Assembly (NCBI GenBank): GCA_030407315.1
Contig: JALQPE010000356.1
Location: 1-64,000, forward strand
Direction: 5' to 3'
Length of the DNA: 64,000 bases
Source of the DNA: Asparagopsis taxiformis
Taxonomy: Eukaryota > Rhodophyta > Florideophyceae > Bonnemaisoniales > Bonnemaisoniaceae
Each line of letters starts with the position of its first letter. Within the stretch, counting starts at the first letter, position 1. The translations under genes and the position numbers were made by a program. The notes beneath the pieces are model-generated. The model was not told the DNA's origin, ran no database searches, and saw nothing but the letters and a program-made list of their open reading frames with translations. Shown here piece after piece: positions 21,058 to 30,856 of this stretch.

Positions 21058-22137
21058 CTAATCCCGCATACTTTGCTGTGGACCTCTCCCATTCCAGTTT
21101 CCCGACAACTGTCCATTGTTCATATGTCCACTTTTGGTTAGCCTACTTGTATATGCCTTACACTTGTCCTTTTCCCATGACATATGCCCAATCTCATTAC
21201 ATCTGAAGCATCTGTATGTCAATGTCTTAGATTGTTGATGGCTGATGTCACTCTTGACAGCACTACCCATACTTTTTTCGACAACTTCCCTCACAGCCTC
21301 TGAACGCGTCTGGTTCGCTGATATATGTGTCATTGCTGCTACCAACTCGTCAAATCCTCCTTGGATAGTATATGCATATGACTGCAACCTGTTCGGTAGA
21401 CCCTTAATAAAAGTAGCCTGAATCATGTCCTTGTCTAGTCCCAATGAAGTTCCTAGCACATTAACTCTCTCGCCAAACTGACTCGTCAATTCTCGTTTCT
21501 CGTCCCGCTTCATATTGAGGAAAGCCGTATTTTTAGACTTCTTTTGTGTTTCATTGAACAACTTGTCTTCCAGTATATTCCACAGTTCCGAACATGTGAT
21601 AGATGGGAATTCTCTTGACGTGGCATTGGCTATTTTCAGTGCAGCTTTGTCAAATGACAAAAGTGACATTTCGCGCTCAATGTCATCTGTGAGCGGAAAC
21701 TTCTCATGCAGCCTGTGAAAATCCTGCCTTGCAGAAGGGAAGTTGTAGTCTCCTGCAGCTGACACTTTGTTCTGTGTCATTTTTCGCTCCCATATCTTCA
21801 TCTTGTCAGATATGGACAGCCTTCCAGCCTCGTCCTTCTTTACTTTGGAGGGTGTTTCGGGTGTTTCCTGTGATGGCAACTCTTTCTCTTCCTTCACAAC
21901 TGTTGCACGAATTCCAGGTTGAGCATTCTCTGCTGTTCCCTGCCTCCTTAGAATACTCATCAATTCGTTATGATTCGCGTTCATGCCTTTTTCAATATCC
22001 GCAATACAATTCTCTATCTTCAGCACGCGGCCCTCCATGCCTTCCATTCCATTCACTAATGCTTCGACAGTATTGTCGAGTACATTGAGTCTATGTTCCA
22101 CACCATTAATTCTTTCCGTATTAGTCGGATTTACCAT
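21058..22137 (-). CDS. Gypsy E Gag
   Basis: The first ATG is at 22137; the frame is open a little further upstream. The protein has about 359 residues: an N-terminal heptad-like region (VLDNTVEALVNGMEGMEGRVLKIENCIADIEK), a basic linker, a helical capsid-like middle (ISDKMKIWERKMTQNK to about residue 290) and a C-terminal zinc knuckle, C-F-R-C-N-E-I-G-H followed by a Cys eight positions on, longer than the canonical CX2CX4HX4C. Gag packages element RNA. It ends in TAG at 21058-21060. Once the CACTA element is removed, protease continues in the -1 frame (LAPEVNIETLCHCQ), which implies -1 frameshifting for Pol. Unlike pol of E, gag shows no obvious lesion. Confidence 0.8.
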   Translation of the reverse strand: MVNPTNTERINGVEHRLNVLDNTVEALVNGMEGMEGRVLKIENCIADIEKGMNANHNELMSILRRQGTAENAQPGIRATVVKEEKELPSQETPETPSKVKKDEAGRLSISDKMKIWERKMTQNKVSAAGDYNFPSARQDFHRLHEKFPLTDDIEREMSLLSFDKAALKIANATSREFPSITCSELWNILEDKLFNETQKKSKNTAFLNMKRDEKRELTSQFGERVNVLGTSLGLDKDMIQATFIKGLPNRLQSYAYTIQGGFDELVAAMTHISANQTRSEAVREVVEKSMGSAVKSDISHQQSKTLTYRCFRCNEIGHMSWEKDKCKAYTSRLTKSGHMNNGQLSGNWNGRGPQQSMRD

Positions 22138-22186
22138 CGTGTTATCCAACTTGTTTCACTGGATGTTATTGACGCCCTCACTTACG

Positions 22187-22200
22187 CTTCCCACTTGCCA
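22187..22200 (-). promoter_or_regulatory. Primer binding site of gypsy E
   Basis: On the - strand TGGCAAGTGGGAAG begins 2 nt after the LTR end (TAACA). It should pair with a tRNA 3' end; the tRNA species is not identified. Confidence 0.6.
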
Positions 22201-22202
22201 AT

Positions 22203-22656
22203 TGTTATCGCCTCTCAATATTGATCACTGAGAGTCAACCTATTAGTGCACACGGTCTTCTCAACAAATACAATGACTTTCAACCACCGCAGACCTGTTC
22301 ACAAGCACAAAAAGTTTAAACTTATTGTTAGATACCGGTATGAAAGTAAAACTCCCTCTCCTTTATTCTTTCATTGCTCTCTTCCTCCGTTCTCCATTCC
22401 ATGATCTCCTATTTCTACTCTTCATTGCTACCTATTTATACTGTCAGTGGTTCCAGTGTTGATAATTACTTTCTCCCATACTCTCCTGAAATCTTTGGTT
22501 TGTCTCCTTTGCATTCTGTAAATTATTTCCACATGATGGCACTGCATTGCATGTCAACGCAATACGCTGCACTGCGGTGCAATACACTATCAACTGATGT
22601 TAAGTGTCGGCTTTTTGGTTACCTGGCTTGGTACCATTCTCTGCTCCCACGTAACA
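22203..22656 (-). repeat. 5' LTR of gypsy E (454 bp)
   Basis: The LTR begins TGTTACGTGG and ends GATAACA on the - strand, giving TGTTA/TAACA terminal inversions. It contains a TATA box, TATAAATAGG, at about 22432-22441, suited to driving gag. No second copy lies in the window because the 3' half of E is lost. Confidence 0.75.
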
Positions 22657-22847
22657 CTAGTGTCCGGTGGTTGAGAAGAAGAAGCTGGAACGCCAGCAGC
22701 GGAAGCGGAAGGGTTAGTTGTCGGCGTCGCCGGGGTTGGAGTCGAAGGTGCGCGCGACGCCTGATGGCGGGTGGTTTGACGGCGGGAAGCCGCCCGCGTA
22801 GAACGTGTTGGCATGTTGCCTGTCGGGCTGTTAATGCGATCGACCAT
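22657..22847 (-). pseudogene. Antisense gene of C, N-terminal fragment
   Basis: From an ATG at 22847 or the conserved ATG at 22814 the frame reads NMPTRSTRAASRRQTTRHQAS, close to NMPPRSTRASSRRPTTRHQAS of element B. It stays alignable through NPSASAAGVPASSSQPP and stops at the E insertion (22656). It confirms that the antisense gene belongs to the family rather than to one copy. The region is disordered and rich in A, S, T, P and R. Confidence 0.8.
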
Positions 22848-22863
22848 GCTGAGTAACAGCAGT

Positions 22864-22872
22864 CCTTAAATA
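22864..22872 (-). promoter_or_regulatory. TATA box of C's antisense gene
   Basis: TATTTAAGG on the - strand, preceded by CTCCAGTGGAG as in B, about 50 nt upstream of the conserved Met codon at 22814. Confidence 0.55.
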
Positions 22873-23314
22873 CTCCACTGGAGTCAGAAGCAACGCAACA
22901 GACAAGTCGTACGGTCGCCACAGGCGTGAGGTCTTTCTTGAATCCCGAAGGGACGCCGCGGAAGAACGCAAGGCGGGTATTACCCTTAACGCAAGAAAAA
23001 AATCGCGTATCACGCGCGCAAACCTCAGCGAGGCACAAGACTTGAATCGCCAGGCGAGATCGCTTCGCAAACCGGCAGGACCGGAGGTAGAACAAGGTTG
23101 GACAACACGGCAACGCCGGTGAAAGGACGCAAACCTGAAAGGTCGTTACTCAGATGATGAGCGTCGCTCGGGAATGGAACCGTGTGCACGGGTAAATATC
23201 AGCCAAATTTTGGCGGTCAAAATTTTTATCCGGTTGGCCGGCCACGGCGGTGGAAATTATTTTTGAAATTTAAAATCAGTAGATTTTTGGAATTGTCGGG
23301 ACGACAATTGGCTT

Positions 23315-23326
23315 AGGAGGGGGCGA
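23315..23326 (+). promoter_or_regulatory. Polypurine tract of C
   Basis: AGGAGGGGGCGA directly abuts the 3' LTR. It is identical to the tract of B and one base different from that of A. Confidence 0.85.
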
Positions 23327-23985
23327 TGTCATACCACGCGGTGGTCTGCCCTGGTGGGGTCGTGTCAACATCCTATTGGATGACCCCGGGTCGGGACTGA
23401 CCAATAGAAACAGCCTTGCTGTATCTCGCCCAAGTCAAGGGAATGGACCCACTGGGACAATTAGAGACCCCACAAGGGGCAAATTTTCACTAAGCTGACT
23501 CAGCTAACTTTACACTGTAACACTAACAGTTGGTGATCTCGCGGGCTCCCGCAGTCGCCATAATCAGGGATCTGATTGGTGCACATGAGGATATTTATTC
23601 CTAACTGTCTACCTACCCTAACTGTTTACAGTAACTTAGACTAGTATAAAACGCCTCTGGATTAGCCAGAGTGCTTAACCTTTTAGAGGTAACGTAAACT
23701 CACGTGGAATTTACGACTCCACTGAACAGTGTTTGCATTGCTCTATTCCATCCTTCCAGGACGAATTAGCTTTAGCTATACAGCTCGACGGGTTACGTCT
23801 TTCGCTTCATCAATACGCACTTCGTGCGTGAGCACCCCCAACCTTCACCCGGCATTACCGGAAGGCCTTTCGTGGTATACACGCCATTGGCGGTTGACGC
23901 AAGATTCGCTTGCTCTACCACGCTACCGAAGCTCGGGACACCTGTAGGGTGGTTTTGCCGCTTTGCGGATTTTCTACCTACTACA
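23327..23985 (+). repeat. 3' LTR of chromovirus C (659 bp)
   Basis: TGTCATACCACG at the start and CTACTACA at the end. It is the reverse complement of, and closely similar to, the 660-bp LTRs of B at 43485-44144 and 54913-55572. Confidence 0.85.
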
Positions 23986-24000
23986 GTCTTGACAAGATGA

Positions 24001-24141
24001 TTTGGTTTTGATGATGAGGAGCCAGGATGGGAACCATTTTCTATCATGCAAGAGAATGTACCAGATCTACTCACCCATTTTTTAACGCAGTATCCAGATC
24101 AAAATGTAATCCGCGCAGCTACAAGTGAGGTTCGCCTCTAA
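24001..24141 (+). pseudogene. Gypsy D2 chromodomain end (remnant)
   Basis: The frame from 24001 reads FGFDDEEPGWEPFSIM, then NVPDLLTHFL and VIRAAT, ending in TAA at 24139-24141. It aligns with the C-terminus of element D's pol (RGFDHEEPTWEPMDIM, IPVLLDRFL, VRAARN). Its upstream part is replaced by the LTR of C, so C inserted into the chromodomain of D2. A purine-rich aaaatagggga follows the stop, as expected of a polypurine tract. Confidence 0.7.
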
Positions 24142-25275
24142 AATAGGGGACTACTGCACCAGCAATGTCTGCTGTGCATAATGGGGTTGTTATTGGTCCT
24201 ATTGGATGATCCATTTATACAGCCTATTTCTATTTCGCGCGACAGTAATTACTGTTTATCGGACGCTATCGGGTATCCGAATATTGACTCTAATGCCCAT
24301 TTCATCATCCTCATTCCAGCATATTTGGCTAAGCTATACGTATCTATAGAGGCTACTAGTAGTAGTGAGGCAGTGAGAGTAAAAGAGGTAAGCGTGTCAC
24401 TACTATTTCTTACCCGAACGTAAACCGGCGAAGCAGGAGAAAGCAAGAATAAGCTAGAAACAGAAAAGCAAAAGTAAAGATCCCGGTAAGGGAGTTCAAC
24501 ACACTCACAGACGGTGGCTTTTCGCCGTCGAAAAGACAATGAAAAGTTTCAGAGGTTTCAGATTCGTGTCACTCGCCCGATGTCACGCCATCGAAACCTT
24601 CGTTTTTCGGCTTCTGGGATGTATCCTTTACAGGCACTTTTTCCATATTTATTGTCCATGTAATGTTCACAGCCAATCAGAGCTGCTGAAAACCTCTACG
24701 ATTTGACCTGATTGGTCTGCTTAGACACGGGGTACGAGTTGATCTGATTGGTCGAAAACCATGGACGAGTTGCTCGCGTCCACTCTCATTTATACCGACC
24801 GTACTGGCCGGCGGTGGATTGTTCACTCCCCGTTAAACTTGAAGTCCAGGCTGGCGAATGTCGATAATTTAGGGTTGGGTTAATTACTTTGACATTTGAC
24901 ATGCGGAGCAAACACACGGTGACATAATTTGCTGTAAACTTGGAGGGGATCATAGCGAGGATACGGCTCCCCGCCGGGCACCTGGATGCAAGCGATACAG
25001 AGACCTTACTGTGAGAAAAAACGGCCTTTGTGGTGTCTGTAGACCGGCTCGGTCATTATTCACCCGTTTCTGTAATCTACGATGGATGGCCCATCGCCAC
25101 CACGTATCCAGCCGATGTGCGTGGCGATCAGACAGCTCCTCCTGGACTCCGCGGAGCCCTTGTATCCATCTCCAAGCGTGCCATACCGATACTGATGCAA
25201 CCGAGTCTGCCCGTCTTCCAGAACACCAGCAAGGCACGATCTGCTGTTTTTGTGCACATCGCGCCGTCCACGAGA
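24142..25275. other. Region right of D2, probably its 3' LTR then host DNA, no gene
   Basis: No gene that I can support. A 3' LTR of D2 should begin shortly after 24150, but with no second copy its limits cannot be set. A tttata TATA-like element lies at about 24790. Confidence 0.4.
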
Positions 25276-25284
25276 CTACATAAA
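25276..25284 (+). promoter_or_regulatory. TATA-like element of the small secreted-protein gene
   Basis: tacataaac lies about 70 bp before the ATG at 25349. A start site near 25305 would give a 5' leader of about 45 nt, rich in CA and AAG. Confidence 0.4.
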
Positions 25285-25348
25285 CTCCAGCTGCATCTTC
25301 GCGCACTCCACAGTCCATCACAGCAAAGCAAAGCACAAAGACACAAAC

Positions 25349-25561
25349 ATGTTCAAGCCAATTCTCATCCTTCTCCTTCTGACCCTAGTGGCTCTCAGCC
25401 ACGCGCAGTCCTGCCCAAATGTCTGCGTACCGCGTAACAGACGTCGCACAATGGCGCTTCGCAGGCGCTGTAACCGACTACCCGGTTGTATCTTCCGTGG
25501 ATGTCGCATCCGTAATGGTAATGCCATTAGGCCTGGCATTATCTGTCGTAATTGTAGTTAA
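25349..25561 (+). CDS. Small secreted cysteine-rich protein (70 aa)
   Basis: From the ATG at 25349, in a good context (acaaacATG), the protein has a classic signal peptide. This is Met-Phe-Lys, a 12-residue Leu/Ile/Val core (PILILLLLTLVALS) and a likely cleavage after SHA at residue 19. The mature part has about 51 residues, is strongly basic (runs RNRRR and RRRC) and has seven cysteines in the order CPNVC, C-x5-C, C, CRNC. It would be exported and probably disulphide-bonded. The size, charge and Cys content resemble antimicrobial or cell-wall-associated peptides, but the Cys pattern matches no family I know. An odd cysteine number suggests dimer formation or a free thiol. It sits alone between mobile elements with its own leader and no lesions. 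Confidence 0.7.
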   Translation: MFKPILILLLLTLVALSHAQSCPNVCVPRNRRRTMALRRRCNRLPGCIFRGCRIRNGNAIRPGIICRNCS

Positions 25562-25880
25562 TCGTGGTTTGAGTTTTTGTTGAGGTGGTTTTTCCTGCCT
25601 CCTTTACTTCTACTCTCTGCTACCTGCGTTTAAATACACTCGATATCTCCCTAGCTATGTTTTCTGTTTCATTGACTATGTCCAATTCCCAGCGATAAAC
25701 AGCTTGCACCGCCAAAGTTTCCTAGTTAGCCAGTCAAAAAGAAAAGGTCTTCCATTAATTGGGTAGCATTTGGCTGCGCCAAACGGAGTCTTGAGAGGAA
25801 ATACAGGAAAGATGATAATGGGCATAATAGAACCGAATTTGGGATCTCCATTTGAATCGCATTATTTGGAATGCGTGACA
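25562..25880 (-). repeat. Probable 3' LTR of gypsy D (left limit unknown)
   Basis: Directly after the polypurine tract the - strand reads TGTCACGCATTCC, a normal LTR start. I found no matching copy at the 5' side of D (60761-61700), so the LTR cannot be delimited and may be incomplete or replaced at one end. Confidence 0.45.
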
Positions 25881-25894
25881 GCCCCTTCTTTTTG
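25881..25894 (-). promoter_or_regulatory. Polypurine tract of gypsy D
   Basis: CAAAAAGAAGGGGC on the - strand, 8 nt after the pol stop codon, immediately before the presumed 3' LTR. Confidence 0.65.
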
Positions 25895-25902
25895 AAGAGC
25901 CA

Positions 25903-28900
25903 CTAAGCATTTCGAGCAGCTCTGACCAGATCTTGGTCTGAATAGCTGTCTAGAAACCTGTCCAGCAACACTGGAATATCCTCGCGCATGATGTCCATTG
26001 GCTCCCATGTAGGCTCCTCGTGGTCAAATCCACGCCACTTGCAGCAAACTTCATAGCGTCCAATTGCTTCGTTGAAGCGTAATCCTAGTATCTTAGTGAC
26101 GGTTTCGTAGTACGGGCTATTGTGGTCAATAGAATCCAATAAATCTTGAGTGACGTCCAGCGATGAATCAGCATAGAACTTGAGTCTATTGCAATGAATT
26201 GTGTGTAGTTTCTTTGATATCATATCTTCCACCTCGTAGGTGTAATCTGATAATGCCCTTGTGATTCTCTGCGGCCCTGTCCATTTGACTCGCAACTTAT
26301 CTCCATGTTGAGATACAACCTTAGCTACCAATACGAAATCCCCGACATCAAAGTTGACATCTTGTACATTAGTTTTTTCGTTGTGAGCTTTGATTGAACG
26401 TTCCCTATTTCTTGTTCTGCTTGCTGCAACACTTTTGTGAAACTCCTCCAATGATTGTTGGAGTGACTGCACATTGCATATCTTCTGTGCTTTGACGAAA
26501 GATATGCTCTTGGTTTTTGTAGCACGTGGCTTGAGCATCGTTCGCAATGGATTGTCTGCAGGAAGCTGTGTCATTATTGTTATCGGCGCAAGGTTAGCTA
26601 GTCCAGTGCGAGGTGTGTGGTTAATTATGCTTTGAACAAGTGTTAGCACAGATGGCCAATCCTTTTCGCGCATGCGAAACTCAGAAAGAAGAGCTCTCGT
26701 TTCTCTTAAGACTTGTTTGCACATAGCCTCAACTGTTCCATTGGCTTGTGGAGTGTATGGGGTTGTAAAATGATGCTGCGCATGTAATGAACGGTTGAGT
26801 GCATTCATCAATGTATTTTAAAATGCGGAACGCGATCTGAGTTCCATGATAGGACGACACCGAATGTTGTAAACCACTTGAGCAATGTTTGACATGTTGT
26901 CAGCGCATCAGCATTCTTGCAAGGTTCAAGCCAGCTGTACATGGAAGCGTCATCCATGACTATTAGCACGTAGCTGTAACCATCTTTGCTGTCCCCCATG
27001 TATAAAAAATCAAAATGAATAAGCTCGTTCGGTTTGTCTGCATGTAGTGCATGCCCCATTGGCCTTGCTACCTTCTCTCCGCCAATCGTGGATAAGCAAT
27101 GCAAGCAAGAATTGCAGAACGCCTTGATGTCCGCCTCAATTGTATTCCATACACAGTAAGACTTGATTGTAAATGTAGTTGCAGCGACTCCGCGATGACC
27201 TCAACGACCGCAATGACCCACAATGCATATGCGCATCTGCAATTGGATGGAATTAGAAGGTATCCAGATTGTCCCAGATTCAGAACGTATCAATCCATCT
27301 TGAAGACATCCCATGGGTTCCTCCCCTTTGTCTAATGCCGCACGCTGCGCGGTGTAAATTTCCTCGTCACTGGGCCAGGTAAAATCAGGATCTAAGTCAG
27401 GCGCGACTGGTCCGCGAAATAATGCAGAAAGTTGCACGGATTTACCTTCATGCAGGGGCTTACTGCCCCAGCGCGAGAGGAGGTCTGCCCAAACATTATC
27501 ATCTCCAGCAACATGAGAAATAGTGTAGCGAAAAGCAGAAAGTTTCAAAGCCCAACGCTCAACCTTATTGGCTACATGCTTAGTGATGCCTGGTTTCGTC
27601 GAGTAGGGATCGAAAATAAATGTGAGGTTCTTGTGATCTGTGAATATGTTGAATCCTCTTGGTCGCATGAGAAGGTAGTCTAGGCGTGAGACAGAAGACA
27701 CAATGGCATATGCTTCTTTCTCAATTGTAGACCATCGGCTACTAGCACCTCTGAATGAGCCAGATAGAAACGCAAGAGGCTCATGATGCTGTTCAGCAAA
27801 TTGTATATCCACCTCATTGGTTGACACTTGTGTTAAAATCCCTGCCCAATGCTCTTCAGATGCATCTGTAAGCAACTGGAAAGCCTTAGAATCATCTGGA
27901 TGTGCTAGCATCACGGAATTTGCTAGTGCATTGCGCACAGCCCCAAACGTTTCCTGGTGTTCATCTGTCCACAACTGTGAATGCAGTTGGAATTGGGATG
28001 CTGCTCTCCGGGTACGAGCTCCGACGGCTTCATAGACCTTTTCCAATACGCGAACAAGAGGAGCAACAAGCTGTGTGAATTGTGGAATGACACTGCGCAT
28101 CCAATTGGCTGCACAGAGGAACTGCTGTAAATCAGCTCCAGTCACAGGCGTTTGTAATTGAAGTAGACTTTGAAGTCTGCTGGGATCCATTGTTATGCCA
28201 CCACTGGATATAATTCGTCCACACCATTTAACCTCCGAAAGGAATAAGCGACACTTAGTAGCATGAAGCTTGATTCGTTTTTTCCTGCATATTGTAAACA
28301 GTAATCGAAGCTTTAGAATGAGTAAGTGTGCAGACTTTGCGTACAATAGTAAATCATCCAGCCATTGTATGATGTCATTCTTCATCACTCCTAGAAGCTG
28401 CTGTAGCGTACTCTGAGAGAAGGCTGCAGCATTTGTTTGGCCCTGCAACACTCTGGTTGGAGTGTAAACACCATCACAAGTGATAAAGCTTTGGCATTCC
28501 TGTGAATCCTTATCAAGAGCAAGCTGAAAGTAGCCATGACATAGATCAATTATAGCATAGCATTTCGTACCAGCTAATTGGGCCGTTGCTGATTCAATGT
28601 TCGGCATCGGCCAACAGTGTGGGACAGTCTGCATGTTAACGGGACGAAGGTCGACAGTAAAACGAAATCCTTCTGGACCAGACTTGGGGACAATGAGTGG
28701 AGCGCAAGCCCATGCACTCTCATTATTAGATTTGACGATACCGAGCCGTATGAATTCATCAATCTTGCTACGCATAAATTCCTGTTGTTGCGGGGTATAC
28801 CGACGTACTTTGACACGAACTGGCTTTGCATCATCTTTCAAACGGATCTTCATAGGGGGAGCTCTGATTGGCGGATCCCTTCCCAGCTTTGTTCGGAATA

Positions 28901-30724
28901 TGTCTGCAAATTCGAACAATAGAGTGCTGAATTCTTGAACATAGTCCTGTGGTAATCCTTCCCTTACAGCATTGTCAATCATGGCTTGTATATTCGCTTG
29001 AACTTCTTCAACACTCTCTTCACCAATAATATCTTCTAGCGTTTCGAGTGCAATGCCATCGTCATATAAAGCGTCTGCGGTAATTGCAGTGTGCATACTT
29101 TCCGTACTGTTATCACCTTGCAAATCTTTGGGTCCAATAGTGTGTTCGTCTGCATCTAGGTGCAGTGGCATCTCTGTGACATTTGCCTCATTTGGATATG
29201 TCTGTCCGAGAATCATTGCCAAGTTAGTTGTATGGGGCGGAGCATGACTGTCTGTACGTCTCTGGGAACGACATTCAAAGCCGACATCCGAGAAGTCTGT
29301 GTTGTGGTATATACTACGTACGGACACAATGTGGGCGTCCAGGTTGAATCCTAGTGACTGCAGTACAGGGCGTGATATGAGAACTTCAGGCATGTTATGA
29401 TCAAAGACTAGGAATTCCAAATTGCGTAGTCGAAACAGGCCCTCAGATGTCATGAGTGTTGTTGACAGTCTTGCCTTTTTGTGTGCATATATCCTTGTGG
29501 TGTCACCAGATGTGTCAATAGCCAATGATACCGGTACTGGATTGGACAATGGGAGCACAGATACAAATACTCCCTGCTCCGCGCATTTGTCAAGGTGATT
29601 CTGGCTTAATGCAGAGTGATCTGCTCCATAATCACCGTTTACGATTACACTCACAGTGTCAGCCAGTTTTGCAAAGTACCTACCAGTTCCCTGTAATGCT
29701 TCACGAGCTTCGGAATCATGATTATGTGACAAAGAGTTGAGTCTTCCGGATTTAGATCGCTCCGCATAATATTCCTTCAGAAACTTTTCCTTCTCCTTGC
29801 TGCTAGTTCTAGGACAATCCCTTATCATATGCCTTCCATTGCACTTTTCCTTATTGAGGCATAAAGGTAACTGCTTCTTGGATGCATCCTGGCTCTTATC
29901 TTCACCTGCGGCAGCTGCGATATTCTTACTACTAGCCGTGCTTACCGTATTTGAACGTTTTGGTAGCGAACAGGGAGATGCAGATAGTGTTGGGGTGTTA
30001 CGATTAGTTCTAGCTGGAATGCAAGCGGCTGAGCTATGAAATGATGTATTTTTCAAGGCCTCAGATGTATTCGCAATCTCTCCAGCTAGTATTTCACCTC
30101 TCTGTTGATCCACTGATGCGGATCGGACAGGGATGAAGGGGTTACATTGTACAGCTTGCTCAACCACATACTGGTAGAACGAAAGCCAATCAGTTTTCAA
30201 TGCAGTCTTACACAGGCTCAGATCTGCCAGTATCTTACCCTGCAACTCTGCATGCTTCAGGAGAGCGCATATGTGTGTAGTAGCCACCTGTGGGTTGATT
30301 GTTATTAGTGTATCCCAGTGCCTGCTTCTGAGAAACTTTTTGTATTCCATGAACAGGTTCTTTATACGAAGCTCTGGGTCATCCTCGTATATATTGATTT
30401 GCACGTTCGCTATGACAGCCTGTTCCAAATCATGGGGTGTGATGGAGTCGAGAGAGATGGCAGTCTTCTCTTCCAACCATTTCTTTAGAACGTCCTCATT
30501 AAGCTCTTCCACTGTATTGACGTCTTTGAATTCCTTGAACTCAACGAGAGACAGCAGCAGGTCGGGGTCGAATGAAGATTTGAGTGAGATAGCAGTAGCT
30601 ACTCCACCTTGCGCATCAATGTCGCTAATGCGCTGTAGGTACCGTTGACGTGCTTTCACGAATTCGTCAATGGCTTTGCGACCAAGCTGTCGCAACTCCG
30701 GGTGTGTGATAGGGGTGAAAAGTT
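25903..30724 (-). pseudogene. Gypsy D Gag-Pol polyprotein, main part
   Basis: Domains in order: Gag; an atypical knuckle C-x5-C-x3-H-x4-C (CLNKEKCNGRHMIRDC, about 29850-29805); aspartic protease core VNGDYGADHSAL (about 29645-29610); RT with LRPVNMQ, LCHGYFQLALD and active site IQWLDDLLLYA (about 28372-28340, Trp where Tyr or Phe is usual); RNase H (LLTDASEEHWAGIL, FTDHKNLTFIF); integrase with HHCC finger, D (HFDFLYMGD), D (SDRVPHF), E (NGTVEA); and a C-terminal chromodomain (CKWRGFDHEEPTWEP). Lesions are TGA at 27201-27203 (probably CGA before) and a one-base loss in an A-run at about 26818-26822 just after SDRVPHF. Repaired, the frame would span about 1,680 codons. The protein copied and integrated the element, with the chromodomain likely steering to modified histones. 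Confidence 0.85.
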
Positions 30725-30844
30725 TGTCGGATGATCACCCAGATCATACACCACATTACAGTAGAATACAAAATAGTATTTATACGTTCACCACCAGACG
30801 CCGCCGACGTAGTAAAGAGTTAAGGGACTACTCCTTCAGCAACA
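30725..30844 (+). repeat. 5' LTR of copia (120 bp)
   Basis: TGTCGGATGATCA at the start and CTTCAGCAACA at the end, identical at all 120 positions to 60419-60538. TATTTATACG at about 30777-30786 is a plausible TATA box. Unusually short for a copia LTR. Confidence 0.95.
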
Positions 30845-30856
30845 GGTTATGGACCC
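30845..30856 (+). promoter_or_regulatory. Copia primer binding site, half-tRNA type
   Basis: GGTTATGGACCC directly follows the LTR. It resembles the complement of the anticodon stem-loop of initiator tRNA-Met (GGTTATGGGCCC), the priming mode of Drosophila copia and Ty5, rather than the 3' end of a tRNA. The gag ATG (30849) lies within it. Confidence 0.6.

Larger units (their letters stand above)
8707..22656 (-). mobile_element. Ty3/gypsy element E, truncated, split by a CACTA element
   Basis: On the - strand, in order: 5' LTR 22203-22656, primer site 22187-22200, gag, then protease and the first half of reverse transcriptase, ending at about 8713 where unrelated repeats begin. RNase H, integrase and the 3' LTR are missing. 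The element is split between gag and protease by the 10248-21039 CACTA element. Excising that element with one copy of the 2-bp cg duplication brings gag and protease together with pol in the -1 frame relative to gag, the usual gypsy arrangement. E entered the antisense gene of remnant C; ctagt (22657-22661) flanks its 5' LTR, but the matching copy is lost with the 3' end. Confidence 0.8.
22657..23985 (+). mobile_element. Chromovirus C remnant (3' end only)
   Basis: This is the 3' end of a + strand element related to B. It keeps the start of the antisense gene, the following noncoding spacer, the polypurine tract 23315-23326 and a 659-bp 3' LTR (23327-23985). Gag, pol and most of the antisense gene are missing. 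Gypsy E was inserted into the antisense gene at 22656. The far side of C should lie left of E but is lost with E's 3' end. Confidence 0.8.

Noticed and set aside
25011..25283. Cys-containing + strand open frame upstream of the secreted-protein gene
   Set aside because: It overlaps the presumed promoter of the 25349 gene in another frame and shows no domain.
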